Assembly: GCA_964647705.1 (NCBI GenBank)
Contig: CAZYIW010000003.1
Coordinates: forward strand, 5,176-69,175
Direction of reading: 5' to 3'
Origin: CAZYIW01 sp964647705
GTDB lineage: Bacteria > Pseudomonadota > Gammaproteobacteria > PS1 > Pseudothioglobaceae
Length of the DNA: 64,000 nucleotides
This document shows, piece after piece, positions 34,777 through 43,693 of this stretch. How positions within the stretch are numbered: position 1 is the stretch's first letter; the number at the start of each line of letters is the position of its first letter. The notes beneath the pieces are model-generated. The model was not told where the DNA came from. It saw nothing but the letters and a program-made list of their open reading frames with translations, and made no database searches. Position numbers and translations under genes: made by a program.

Positions 34777-36366
34777 TTATTTCATTTTAGAATTAACGAC
34801 ATTTACAAAAATAGTAAGCTTTTGTCCAATTTGAAGCGCCTTAGAGATATCTAAATGGTTGTCTTTAACAATATCATCTACACGCACATCAAATTTTTTT
34901 GCAATAGTCGAGAGATTATCGCCTCTTTTGACTCTATAGTGCACTTTTCTGTTGATATCAATACCGGTATTGACCACACTTGATAGATTCTCAGGTCGGC
35001 TTTTTTTACTTTGCCAAATCACCAGCCTTTTGCCCACTTGAAGCGGCGTATCATTCGACAGGTGATTCCATTTAATAATTTGACGTATCGTGACTTGATA
35101 TATTCGAGCAATTGACCATAAACTCTCACCTTTTGTCACTTTGTGAACTAGCTTCTCACCTGGTTTTTTAGCTTCCATTCTTCTCTTTTCTCTTTGGTCT
35201 TCAGACAAGGTGTAGCGGGTTTGATCCACTTGTGAAACTGGCACAATTAAATAATCTCCAGCTCTAATGGTATTGCTTTTTAGTTGATTGATATCTTTTA
35301 TCTGATTTAACGTGGTATTGAACTTTTTGGCCAAAAGAGACAGACTCTCTCCAGGTTGTATCTTGTGTCTTATCCATTCAATGCGCATATCCTTAGGATA
35401 ATCCTTTAATTGTTGATTAAATAGCGATATTTTCTCAACAGGTAATAGTAGAACATGATTATCTATATTGGGCGTAGCCCAACGTTTAAGACCTGGGTTA
35501 AGCGTATAAATCTGTTCCAAATCTAAGCCAGTCCAATCACTAATCAATGCTAAATCATATTGGGAATCCAATACTACTTTTCCCAGTACTGGCTTGTTAT
35601 CAACCGGAGTTAGTGTTTGCCCATATTTTTTGGGATTTTTAATCAGCTCAGACACAGCCAAAAGACGAGGAACATAGCCTTTTGTCTCTGTAGGCAAATC
35701 GAGATTCCAAAAATCTGCTTTTTTGCCGCGTTTTTTATTCTTTTTAATGGCTTTTTGTACACGCCCAGGTCCTGAATTGTATGCTGCAACCGCCAGTAGA
35801 TAGTCACCATTAAACAATTTAGACAAATTTTTAAGATACTTAATGGCAGAGCGTGTAGACTTCATCACATCTCTTCTATCATCGTACCACCAATCTTCTT
35901 TTAAACCATAAAGCCTGCCAGTTGAGGGGATAAACTGCCACAACCCTGAAGCTGTGCCAGCTGAATAAGAAAATGGATAATAAGCCGACTCAACAATAGG
36001 CAATAATGCAACTTCTATAGGCAAACCTGCCTGCTCAACTTCTTTGGTTATTAAATACAAATAAGGTTTGGCGCGTTTAGTCACACGGGTCAGATAATCG
36101 GGATTTTTTTTGAACCAATCAATGTGCCAAAAGATATCCCTTTGGTTTCTTGGCTTGAGCTTTGAACGATTAGCGATATAGTGCCATAAGTTGTTCTCTA
36201 TTGCTTTTTGACTGGAATGCTCAGGCTTTATTTTGCCCAGGTTAGGCTGATCAATTTGCTTATGAACAGTGGTCTGTTGGCTAACATTGGTTTCACAACC
36301 GCTTAAAAAAAATACTAAAACAAATGAGTATAAAACCGATTTTATGATTTTGAGCCCCCAGCACAT
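34777..36366 (-). CDS. mltD: Membrane-bound lytic transglycosylase MltD with three LysM domains
   Basis: MltD cleaves glycan strands between MurNAc and GlcNAc. The 529 residues have a lipoprotein signal (FLSGC, Cys about 22), a family 1D transglycosylase domain with the catalytic Glu in PIVESAYYPFSYSAG and GLWQFIPSTGRLYGL, YNSGPGRV, and three C-terminal LysM repeats (about 330-378, 405-450 and 475-527). The ATG at 36366 is preferred because the longer frame to 36402 only lengthens the overlap with bolA, which is 25 bases for this start. Confidence 0.93.
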   Translation of the reverse strand: MCWGLKIIKSVLYSFVLVFFLSGCETNVSQQTTVHKQIDQPNLGKIKPEHSSQKAIENNLWHYIANRSKLKPRNQRDIFWHIDWFKKNPDYLTRVTKRAKPYLYLITKEVEQAGLPIEVALLPIVESAYYPFSYSAGTASGLWQFIPSTGRLYGLKEDWWYDDRRDVMKSTRSAIKYLKNLSKLFNGDYLLAVAAYNSGPGRVQKAIKKNKKRGKKADFWNLDLPTETKGYVPRLLAVSELIKNPKKYGQTLTPVDNKPVLGKVVLDSQYDLALISDWTGLDLEQIYTLNPGLKRWATPNIDNHVLLLPVEKISLFNQQLKDYPKDMRIEWIRHKIQPGESLSLLAKKFNTTLNQIKDINQLKSNTIRAGDYLIVPVSQVDQTRYTLSEDQREKRRMEAKKPGEKLVHKVTKGESLWSIARIYQVTIRQIIKWNHLSNDTPLQVGKRLVIWQSKKSRPENLSSVVNTGIDINRKVHYRVKRGDNLSTIAKKFDVRVDDIVKDNHLDISKALQIGQKLTIFVNVVNSKMK

Positions 36367-36650
36367 TTTGGCGAAGCGGGTGCGCCTGTGCGCTTTGCCC
36401 ATTCTTGAGGTGTGTAGGTGTGCATCGCCAAGGCGTGAATGTCGTTAAGCTCTTGTTTAAACAAAGTATTAATCATACGATGACGATCAATCAGCTTAAC
36501 ATTTTCAAAAGCATCGCTGACTATCACCAATTTGAAATGTGACTCACTCTGAGGACCAGAATGCTGATGCGATTCATTAACCACTTCAAAGTAAGCAGGG
36601 GAAAAAGCAGTGATTATCTGTTGCTCGAGGTGTGTCTTCATATCTGACAT
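36342..36650 (-). CDS. bolA: BolA-family protein
   Basis: BolA proteins bind Fe-S clusters with monothiol glutaredoxins and influence envelope gene expression. The 102 residues contain ESHFKLVIVSDAFENVKLID and the conserved HRMINTLF helix followed by LNDIHALAMHTYTPQEW. The C-terminus carries a Cys (KCAGG). It lies 2 bases after the ferredoxin-reductase gene and overlaps mltD. Confidence 0.93.
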   Translation of the reverse strand: MSDMKTHLEQQIITAFSPAYFEVVNESHQHSGPQSESHFKLVIVSDAFENVKLIDRHRMINTLFKQELNDIHALAMHTYTPQEWAKRTGAPASPKCAGGSKS

Positions 36651-36652
36651 GG

Positions 36653-37666
36653 TTATTCGTCCTCGTGGGCTGAAAATTCGAATGCATCAGAGAAGAAATT
36701 GTCTTTTTTCATGCCTTTTTCAACAAAAGTTTTAGCTGCTGATTCTACCATTATTGGTGGACCACAGACATATATCTGATAGGTTGATAAATCGTCGAAA
36801 TCCTCCAACACTGCTTGATGCACAAAACCTTTTCTACCTTGATAGTCTTCACTGGCTTCAGACAACACTGCAACAAAATGTATGTTATCGTGCTTTTTAT
36901 CCCACTCAAATGGCAAATCCATATACAAATCTGGCTGTTCTCTCACACCCCAATAAATGTATATTTGTCGACTGATATTGCTTTTAATTGCATGCTCAAC
37001 CATGGCTTTTACTGGGCCAAACCCTGTACCACCAGCAACGAGAATAATTGGCTCATCACTATCATCTCTTAGGTAAAAATCCCCTTTAGGGCCCTCAATA
37101 TTAAGCAGAGTTTTTGCCTCCAGCTCATTGAAAACAAAATTGGTAAATTCGCCACCTTCAACCACACGTATATGTAACTCAAGCATACTAGAATTACTTG
37201 GCGCATTGGCAATTGAAAAAGCCCTTAAACCAAAATCAGGGTAGATTACATCAATATACTGACCAGCTATATATTGCAGTGTATCGCTCTCTGGCGTTTT
37301 TAAAAATACCTGCACCACATCATGGTTTAGATGATTAATTTCGCTAACTTTACACGGTAGAGTTTTGACTTGTATACTGGCCACTGTAGGATCTAGCTCA
37401 TCCACCCATAAATCCACATTGCTCTTAGCTCTACACTGACACAAAAGTGCCAACCCATCATCGGCATCTTCTTTACTGATACCAGGGGGTAAGTCACCAT
37501 CATATTCAACCTCGCCGTTCTTAATCAACGCCTTGCATTTGCCACAAAAGCCATTTCTACAACCGTAAGGAAAATTAAGACCACTATCTAGAGCTGCATC
37601 CAAGATTGACTGTCCATCTTCCGCTTCAAAACTGTGGTTTGTTTTTTCGTTCTTAATGTTGAACAT
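36653..37666 (-). CDS. 2Fe-2S ferredoxin/FAD-NAD(P)H reductase fusion
   Basis: A 337-residue one-component electron-transfer reductase. An N-terminal plant-type ferredoxin (about 1-90) has the cluster motif CRNGFCGKCKALI plus a later Cys in LCQC. It is joined to a ferredoxin-reductase-like FAD domain (LRAFSIANAPS) and an NAD domain (VAGGTGFGPVKAMVE). The architecture matches CDP-6-deoxy-3,4-glucoseen reductase-like and phenol-hydroxylase reductase proteins; related enzymes also act as flavin reductases. The partner oxygenase or dehydratase is not nearby. ATG 37666 is favoured, since the frame upstream to 37699 lacks homology. Confidence 0.9.
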   Translation of the reverse strand: MFNIKNEKTNHSFEAEDGQSILDAALDSGLNFPYGCRNGFCGKCKALIKNGEVEYDGDLPPGISKEDADDGLALLCQCRAKSNVDLWVDELDPTVASIQVKTLPCKVSEINHLNHDVVQVFLKTPESDTLQYIAGQYIDVIYPDFGLRAFSIANAPSNSSMLELHIRVVEGGEFTNFVFNELEAKTLLNIEGPKGDFYLRDDSDEPIILVAGGTGFGPVKAMVEHAIKSNISRQIYIYWGVREQPDLYMDLPFEWDKKHDNIHFVAVLSEASEDYQGRKGFVHQAVLEDFDDLSTYQIYVCGPPIMVESAAKTFVEKGMKKDNFFSDAFEFSAHEDE

Positions 37667-37699
37667 GTGTTTATTCTGTGAATAAAATATGCAGCACAT

Positions 37700-37705
37700 T
37701 ATAAT
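37700..37705. promoter_or_regulatory. Possible -10 in the miaA/reductase divergent spacer
   Basis: The symmetric ATTATAAT at 37699-37706 offers a TATAAT for miaA and a near match on the other strand. No clear -35 box is seen. Confidence 0.4.
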
Positions 37706-37746
37706 GTAGCTTAAATTGTTAATCGCCTCGTAATTACGTGCTTTTT

Positions 37747-38679
37747 ATGCCTAATACAGATAATAAAACCGTTGTTTTCTTAATGGGTCCAACAGCTTCC
37801 GGAAAAACCGAACTGGGTATTGAAATAAGTAAAATAATAAAAACCAGAATTATCAGTGTTGATTCTGCACTAATCTACCGAGGCATGGATATTGGGACCG
37901 CCAAACCAGATGCTCAAACTTTGGCCAAATATCCACATCACTTAATTGACATATGTGCACCAGAGGATAATTATTCAGCACACGATTTTGCTCATGACGC
38001 CATAGTTGAAATTGAAAAAGCATTCTGTGAAGGCGCTTTGCCTCTTTTAGTTGGGGGAACTTCGTTTTATTTCAACGCATTAGAACATGGTCTCTCCAAC
38101 TTGCCTGAATCGACCGCTGAGTCCAGACAAAGGTTTAACAAACTGTTAAAAGAAAAAGGTTCCGAAGCCCTGCATAGACGCTTATATGATATTGATCCTG
38201 TTGCTGCTGATAGAATCCACCCCAATGACTCTCAGCGCATAACACGTGCACTTGAGGTATTTGAATTATCAGGCAAAACACTAAGCGCATTACAAGGTAA
38301 TAAAAAAACTCTACTGGATTACCCAATCAAAAAAATAATCCTTATGCGTAAACGCGAACTACTCCATCAGCGCATTGAACAGCGCTTTTTATCGATGATA
38401 GAAAGTGGCTTTATGGATGAAGTCAAAACTCTTAAAAAAAATCCAAATTTAACTAAAGATTCCCCTTCAATGAGAGCTGTCGGTTATCGACAGGCATGGC
38501 AGTATCTCGATGGTGAGACTGACCTAGAAACCATGATTGAAAAAGGCATTATTGCCACCAGACAGTTATGCAAGCGTCAAAGCACTTGGCTAAATGCTGA
38601 AAAAGACGCGCTTGTCCTTGATCGTGCTGATATTGAGCAAATACTAAACTGGATTAAAGTGACGCCACACAGCGTTTAA
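37747..38679 (+). CDS. miaA: tRNA dimethylallyltransferase MiaA
   Basis: MiaA transfers the dimethylallyl group to A37 of tRNAs reading UNN codons; MiaB then thiomethylates it. The 310 residues contain the P-loop MGPTASGKTELGIE, the SVDSALIYRGMDIGTAKP block and TRQLCKRQSTWL. GTG 37738 is an alternative start. The 3' end overlaps murD by 26 bases on the other strand. hfq, the frequent next gene, is absent. Confidence 0.97.
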   Translation: MPNTDNKTVVFLMGPTASGKTELGIEISKIIKTRIISVDSALIYRGMDIGTAKPDAQTLAKYPHHLIDICAPEDNYSAHDFAHDAIVEIEKAFCEGALPLLVGGTSFYFNALEHGLSNLPESTAESRQRFNKLLKEKGSEALHRRLYDIDPVAADRIHPNDSQRITRALEVFELSGKTLSALQGNKKTLLDYPIKKIILMRKRELLHQRIEQRFLSMIESGFMDEVKTLKKNPNLTKDSPSMRAVGYRQAWQYLDGETDLETMIEKGIIATRQLCKRQSTWLNAEKDALVLDRADIEQILNWIKVTPHSV

Positions 38680-39955
38680 ATTCATCGCCTCGATGTTCAA
38701 AATTATCAAACATATCAAAGCTGGCACACGCTGGGGATAACAAAACCACACCGTCGTTCATCGTGCTTGAAGCAAAACGCACTGCCTCATCCATACTATC
38801 GGCAATGCTTACTTGGGCTTTTTTTATCTGATTAGCAAATGTTTTTGCACTGTGTCCAATTAACACTACCGAAGATACATCTCTTTCAATTAAGTCAAAC
38901 ATTTGAGAATAATCTTCTTTTTTTGCAATACCGCCAGCAATCAAAGTAATGTTTTCATGACGATTGATCAGTGCTTTTAGTGCTTTAATGGTTGAGATAG
39001 CATTGGTGGCCTTAGAATCGTTGTAATAATCAATTCCAGCTTTTTTACCCACCCATTCTAATCGATGCTCTAAGCCTTGAAAACGCTTAATACAATCAAC
39101 CATAGGCTGTGTGGGTAGCTCAAGCTGATCGCCCAGTGATAAAGCTGCCAACATATTTGCCACATTATGCTCCCCAATCAGTTGCATTTCATTCACTGAC
39201 ATAAGCACTTCATCACCTTTTATTATGTAACAACTACCATGACAAGTGACTGTGCCAAAATCTTCGTCTCGTTTAGGTAAGTTGATACCAAAATGTTTGG
39301 CACAAGACTTTTTCGGTGTGAGTGGCTCATCTAAATTAACAACCAAATTCTTACAAAACTTATACAGCTTTAATTTGGAATCAACATAATCGTCAAAATT
39401 TGGGTAACGGTCTAAATGATCGGGAGTAATATTGAGCACCACTCCGGTAAATAGTTTTAACTCAGAAGTGTAATCCAATTGGTAACTAGACAGTTCTAAT
39501 ACATAATAGTCAACACCATCATTGAGGCAATCTAGCGCAGGTTTACCAATGTTTCCACCAATCTGTGCAACTTTGCCAGATACGTTAATCATCTCCCCCA
39601 ATAATTTCGTCACCGTAGACTTGCCGTTTGAACCAGTAATACCAATAATGGGTGCTTTGGCATAACGAGAAAACAGTTCTATGTCACTAACTATGGGAAT
39701 ATTTTTCTCATTAGCCCAAACCACAATTGGTTCTGTCGATGCAATACCAGGACTAATGAAAACTTCGTCAACATCAGATAATAATTCGATATTCCATGTA
39801 CCTAAAATTGCTGGTTTGTCTTCAAAATCCGCTAAATATTGGCCCAACATAGGAGGATTATCTCGACTATCAGCCAGTCTAAAATCAATTTTTTCTTTCG
39901 ACAAAAATTGAGCAATTGACAATCCAGTAATACCTAAACCTAAAACCAGTTTCAT
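38654..39955 (-). CDS. murD: UDP-N-acetylmuramoylalanine--D-glutamate ligase
   Basis: MurD adds D-Glu to the peptidoglycan precursor. The 433 residues contain the ATP site GITGSNGKSTVTKLLGEM (about 109-126), LELSSYQLDY and the ADP-binding YYNDSKATNAIST. It is separated from murC-murB-ddlB by 5 kb and on the opposite strand, so the dcw cluster is broken up in this genome. Confidence 0.96.
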   Translation of the reverse strand: MKLVLGLGITGLSIAQFLSKEKIDFRLADSRDNPPMLGQYLADFEDKPAILGTWNIELLSDVDEVFISPGIASTEPIVVWANEKNIPIVSDIELFSRYAKAPIIGITGSNGKSTVTKLLGEMINVSGKVAQIGGNIGKPALDCLNDGVDYYVLELSSYQLDYTSELKLFTGVVLNITPDHLDRYPNFDDYVDSKLKLYKFCKNLVVNLDEPLTPKKSCAKHFGINLPKRDEDFGTVTCHGSCYIIKGDEVLMSVNEMQLIGEHNVANMLAALSLGDQLELPTQPMVDCIKRFQGLEHRLEWVGKKAGIDYYNDSKATNAISTIKALKALINRHENITLIAGGIAKKEDYSQMFDLIERDVSSVVLIGHSAKTFANQIKKAQVSIADSMDEAVRFASSTMNDGVVLLSPACASFDMFDNFEHRGDEFKRCVASL

Positions 39956-40016
39956 GATTTTTTTTTATTTTCAGGTTAAAATGGGATTATTTTACACTCA
40001 CAACATAGGAAAAATT

Positions 40017-40685
40017 ATGTCTACATTCACATCAACTTCAACCATCACTGATGTCAAGGTAAAAAACAAAGTCTTATCTGACACCATGAGATTGCTTTCT
40101 TATACGCTTATTTTTGGTGGCCTGGCATCGTGGTTTTCAATTGCGATTGGAGCCGGTTTTGGTTCTGCAATGGTAAGCTCTATCGTAGCAATTGCAGTTA
40201 TTTGGTTTGTGTTGCCTAAAACACAAAACAGTGCTAAAGGCGTTGTAACGGCTTTTGCAATTGCAGGTTTGTTAGGCTACTCAATTGGGCCACTACTTAG
40301 TCATTATCTTGCAATGCCAAATGGATCAGATCTGGTATTGCAGGCTTTTGCAGGTACTGGAGTTTCGTTTTTTGCTATTAGTTTTTATGCGCAAAGAACG
40401 CAAAAAGATTTTAGCTTTTTAAATGGCATGATCTTTTTTGCTATGATTGGCATTATCGTACTATCACTGATTAACTTTTTCTTTATTGGATCAATTGGTT
40501 TTAGTCTGGTTATCTCATTTGTGGTGGTGTTACTAATGGGTGCTTTTATGCTTTCGCAGATATCAGGCATCGTCAACGGTGGCGAGACCAACTATATTGT
40601 TGCAACAGTGGGTTTATATCTTGCTCTTCACAATATGTTTACCAGCCTTCTTCATCTGTTAGGTGCATTTTCAGGTGACGAATAA
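40017..40685 (+). CDS. Bax inhibitor-1/YccA-family membrane protein
   Basis: A 222-residue protein with about seven membrane helices of the UPF0005/BI-1 family. Conserved pieces are LLSYTLIFGGLASW, AIAGLLGYSIGPLLSHYLAM and the end VATVGLYLALHNMFTSLLHL. In E. coli YccA modulates the FtsH protease. ATG 40017 follows a good AGGAAAAA ribosome site; longer frames starting at 39954 run through the promoter region. Confidence 0.9.
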   Translation: MSTFTSTSTITDVKVKNKVLSDTMRLLSYTLIFGGLASWFSIAIGAGFGSAMVSSIVAIAVIWFVLPKTQNSAKGVVTAFAIAGLLGYSIGPLLSHYLAMPNGSDLVLQAFAGTGVSFFAISFYAQRTQKDFSFLNGMIFFAMIGIIVLSLINFFFIGSIGFSLVISFVVVLLMGAFMLSQISGIVNGGETNYIVATVGLYLALHNMFTSLLHLLGAFSGDE

Positions 40686-40693
40686 CTTTACTA

Positions 40694-41233
40694 ATGATTG
40701 ATGATGAAGGTTATAGGGCAAATGTTGGCATTGTTATTACCAATGATAAACAGCAAATTCTCTTAGCCAAAAGACTTGGACAAAATGCCTGGCAGTTGCC
40801 TCAAGGTGGTATCAACGAAAACGAAACAGAGTTAGAAGCTTTATTTCGTGAGCTCAACGAAGAAGTTGGGCTTTCGGCTTGTCATGTTGAAGTGGTTGCA
40901 AAAACACCTAAATGGTTGCGTTACAACCTGCCTACAGAACACCGAAGACGCCGACAAAAATCGCTTTTTATTGGTCAAAAACAAGTTTGGTTTTTATTGC
41001 GTCTTACCTGTGATGAGCATCACATTAAACTTGATGGTCATGAACAAGTTGAATTTGATGATTGGCAATGGGTAGATTATTGGCGCCCTATTGAGGAGGT
41101 TATTGATTTCAAAAAGAGCGTTTATGAAGATATGTTAAAAGCGCTAGCACCAATAGTATTTAACAACGAACATCGTGTTCCTAGAGAATATTCTCGCCCT
41201 CTTAAATGTTCTGCGATTGTATTGTCAGAATAG
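40694..41233 (+). CDS. rppH: RNA pyrophosphohydrolase RppH
   Basis: RppH removes 5' pyrophosphate from mRNA and so starts RNase E-dependent decay. The 179 residues begin with YRANVGIVITNDKQQILLAK, contain the Nudix box GGINENETELEALFRELNEE with VGL, and RRRRQKSLFIGQKQVWFL, the RppH-type substrate region. It follows the BI-1 gene by 8 bases. Confidence 0.94.
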   Translation: MIDDEGYRANVGIVITNDKQQILLAKRLGQNAWQLPQGGINENETELEALFRELNEEVGLSACHVEVVAKTPKWLRYNLPTEHRRRRQKSLFIGQKQVWFLLRLTCDEHHIKLDGHEQVEFDDWQWVDYWRPIEEVIDFKKSVYEDMLKALAPIVFNNEHRVPREYSRPLKCSAIVLSE

Positions 41234-41252
41234 TATTTTCACTTGGTATAAT
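41222..41252 (+). promoter_or_regulatory. Promoter of hom-thrC
   Basis: TTGTCA (41222-41227) and the extended -10 decamer TTGGTATAAT (41243-41252). The spacer is 19 bases, slightly long, which the TGn extension may offset. Confidence 0.7.
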
Positions 41253-41290
41253 CTATCGTTTTTACATCCATTAAATAGGAACTCAAACTG

Positions 41291-42568
41291 GTGAATATTG
41301 GAATTTTAGGCTTAGGCACTGTGGGTGGCGGTGTTGTTAATGTCTTAGAAAAAAATCAACAAGAGATTATTCGTCGTTGCGGAGCTCAGGTGCATATTAC
41401 TCATGCTGCTGTGAGAGACATTAGCCAAAAAAGAATCTGCTCAACTGATGGCATTAAACTGACACAAGATCCGTTTGAAATTGTTAATAATCCAAACATA
41501 GATATCGTTTTAGAGCTTATGGGAGGCACTTCTTTGGCCTTGGAATTGGTCAAAATTGCCATCGATAATGGTAAGCATGTTATTACTGCTAATAAGGCCC
41601 TTATCGCTACATCTGGTAATGAATTACTGCAAAAAGCCAAAAACAACAACGTACATCTTTTATTTGAAGCCTCAGTGGCAGGTGGTATTCCAATCCTTAA
41701 ATCCTTGGAGCAAGGTTTAAGTGCCAATAAAATCGAATGGGTCGCCGGCATTATTAATGGCACAGGCAACTTTATTTTGACTGAGATGCGCGATAAGGGT
41801 AGAGATTTTGAAGATGTTTTAAAAGAGGCTCAAGCACTCGGTTATGCTGAAGCCGACCCAACATTTGATGTTGAGGGAATTGATGCAGCGCACAAATTGG
41901 CTATTATTTCTTCAATCGCTTTTGGTTCAGAACTTAACTTTGACAAGGTTTCTACTGAGGGTATTTCAAAAGTCGAACCTGAAGACGTGGCTTTTGCTAC
42001 CGAGCTAGGCTATTCAATCAAACATTTAGGTATTGCCAAAAAATACGACGGCAAAATCGAGATGCGAGTACATCCAACCTTGATTCCAAAAAGAAGACTT
42101 TTGGCCAATGTTGATGGCGTTATGAATGCTGTGTTGGTTAAAGGCAATGCGGTGGGTCCTACCTTATATTATGGTGCCGGTGCCGGTGATGATGCCACAG
42201 CCAGTGCGGTTATTGCCGATTTAATTGATATTATCAAAGGCACAATCAGTGAGGATGTCTTGGGTTGGCAATCTTTTGAACCCATGGTATGTCGAGATGA
42301 TGATGAAATTTTATCAATTTTTTACTTACGCCTATTAGCCACAGATAAGCCAGGTGTTTTGGCTGATATTACTGCAATTTTTGCTCAGCATAATATCAGT
42401 GTAGAAGCCGTGGTACAAAAACAAGTTGACGAACAAAATAATGCACATATTGCCATTATTACTAATAAAGTCAGAACGAGTGAAATGAATGCAGCAGTGG
42501 CAGAGATTCAAGATCATAATTTCATTCAAGAAGCTGTTAAAATCATTCATGTTGAGACACTGGATTAA
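41291..42568 (+). CDS. hom: Homoserine dehydrogenase
   Basis: Hom reduces aspartate semialdehyde to homoserine, the branch point to threonine and methionine. The 425 residues start at GTG with NIGILGLGTVGGGVVNVL, contain INGTGNFILTEM and the catalytic GYAEADPTFDVEGIDAAHKL, and end in an ACT domain (about 345-420) for feedback control. A TAGGA ribosome site precedes it. thrC follows after 21 bases. Confidence 0.97.
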   Translation: MNIGILGLGTVGGGVVNVLEKNQQEIIRRCGAQVHITHAAVRDISQKRICSTDGIKLTQDPFEIVNNPNIDIVLELMGGTSLALELVKIAIDNGKHVITANKALIATSGNELLQKAKNNNVHLLFEASVAGGIPILKSLEQGLSANKIEWVAGIINGTGNFILTEMRDKGRDFEDVLKEAQALGYAEADPTFDVEGIDAAHKLAIISSIAFGSELNFDKVSTEGISKVEPEDVAFATELGYSIKHLGIAKKYDGKIEMRVHPTLIPKRRLLANVDGVMNAVLVKGNAVGPTLYYGAGAGDDATASAVIADLIDIIKGTISEDVLGWQSFEPMVCRDDDEILSIFYLRLLATDKPGVLADITAIFAQHNISVEAVVQKQVDEQNNAHIAIITNKVRTSEMNAAVAEIQDHNFIQEAVKIIHVETLD

Positions 42569-42589
42569 CACATAAAGGATTAATTAATT

Positions 42590-43654
42590 ATGAGATATAC
42601 CGGTTTAATTGAAAACTATCGTGACAGATTACCTGTGAGTGAAAGCACTCGTTTAATTAGCCTTGGTGAGGGTAATACGCCATTGATTCGCTTGAATAAT
42701 ATCCCAAGAGAGTTGGGCAAAGCAGTTGATATCTATATTAAATTTGAAGGTCTTAATCCAACCGGATCCTTTAAAGATCGAGGCATGACTATGGCTGTTA
42801 CCAAAGCTGTTGAGGCTGGTTCAAAAGCCATTATTTGTGCATCGACAGGTAATACATCTGCCTCTGCTGCCGCTTATGCAGCCAGAGCTGGTATTAAAGC
42901 CTTTGTGCTTATTCCAGAAGGTAAGATTGCATTAGGAAAATTGGCTCAAGCAATGATTCATGGCGCTGTTATTATTCAAATTAAAGGTAATTTTGATGAT
43001 GGTATGCGCTTGGTGAAAGAAGTGGCAGAACATGCGCCTGTCTCTATCGTTAATTCTATTAATCCTTATCGTTTACAAGGTCAGAAAACCGCGTCTTTTG
43101 AAATTATTGAGGAGTTGGGTTTTGCCCCCGATTATCATTGTCTACCTGTGGGTAATGCCGGTAATATTTCAGCGCATTGGATGGGCTATACCGAATATAA
43201 AGAATATGGTAAGGTAAACAATACACCGAAAATGCTTGGCTACCAAGCGGCTGGCGCTGCGCCTTTTGTCAAGGGATCTATGGTTGACAATCCCGAAACC
43301 ATTGCCACTGCAATTCGCATCGGCCATCCACAAAGCTGGGATTTAGCCAAAAATGTAGAAAAAGAATCTGGTGGCTGGTTTGATTCGCTCACAGACGATG
43401 AAATCTTAGCAGCACAAAAAATGTTAACTGAAAAAGAGGGTATTTTCTGTGAACCGGCTTCGGCAACTTCTATTGCAGGCGCAATGAGAGATATTAGCAG
43501 TGGTAAAATCCCTGAAGGCTCCAAGGTGGTTTGTACCCTAACTGGGCATGGCCTTAAAGACCCGGATACTGCCATCTCACAATGCAGTGATGAGATGATT
43601 CTTGTCAGCCCTGTGATGGATGAAGTTAGAGATGCAATTCTAAACAATATGTAA
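42590..43654 (+). CDS. thrC: Threonine synthase
   Basis: ThrC converts phosphohomoserine to threonine with PLP. The 354 residues are the short type: EGNTPLIRLN, the PLP-lysine motif PTGSFKDRGMTMA, STGNTSASAAAYAARA, and the phosphate loop PVGNAGNISAHW. The thrB kinase is not here. A small hairpin without T-run lies between this gene and cysM. Confidence 0.96.
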   Translation: MRYTGLIENYRDRLPVSESTRLISLGEGNTPLIRLNNIPRELGKAVDIYIKFEGLNPTGSFKDRGMTMAVTKAVEAGSKAIICASTGNTSASAAAYAARAGIKAFVLIPEGKIALGKLAQAMIHGAVIIQIKGNFDDGMRLVKEVAEHAPVSIVNSINPYRLQGQKTASFEIIEELGFAPDYHCLPVGNAGNISAHWMGYTEYKEYGKVNNTPKMLGYQAAGAAPFVKGSMVDNPETIATAIRIGHPQSWDLAKNVEKESGGWFDSLTDDEILAAQKMLTEKEGIFCEPASATSIAGAMRDISSGKIPEGSKVVCTLTGHGLKDPDTAISQCSDEMILVSPVMDEVRDAILNNM

Positions 43655-43676
43655 CCTTGATCATTTTGTTCAAGGT
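43654..43676 (+). repeat. Intercistronic hairpin between thrC and cysM
   Basis: ACCTTGA (43654-43660) pairs with TCAAGGT (43670-43676) around a 9-base loop. No T-run follows, so RNA processing or partial attenuation is more likely than termination. Confidence 0.5.
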
Positions 43677-43693
43677 CAGTACTTTGAAACAAT

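Noticed and set aside
39954..40016. Upstream extension of the BI-1 gene
   Set aside because: The extension covers the promoter region; a strong ribosome site sits just before the ATG at 40017.
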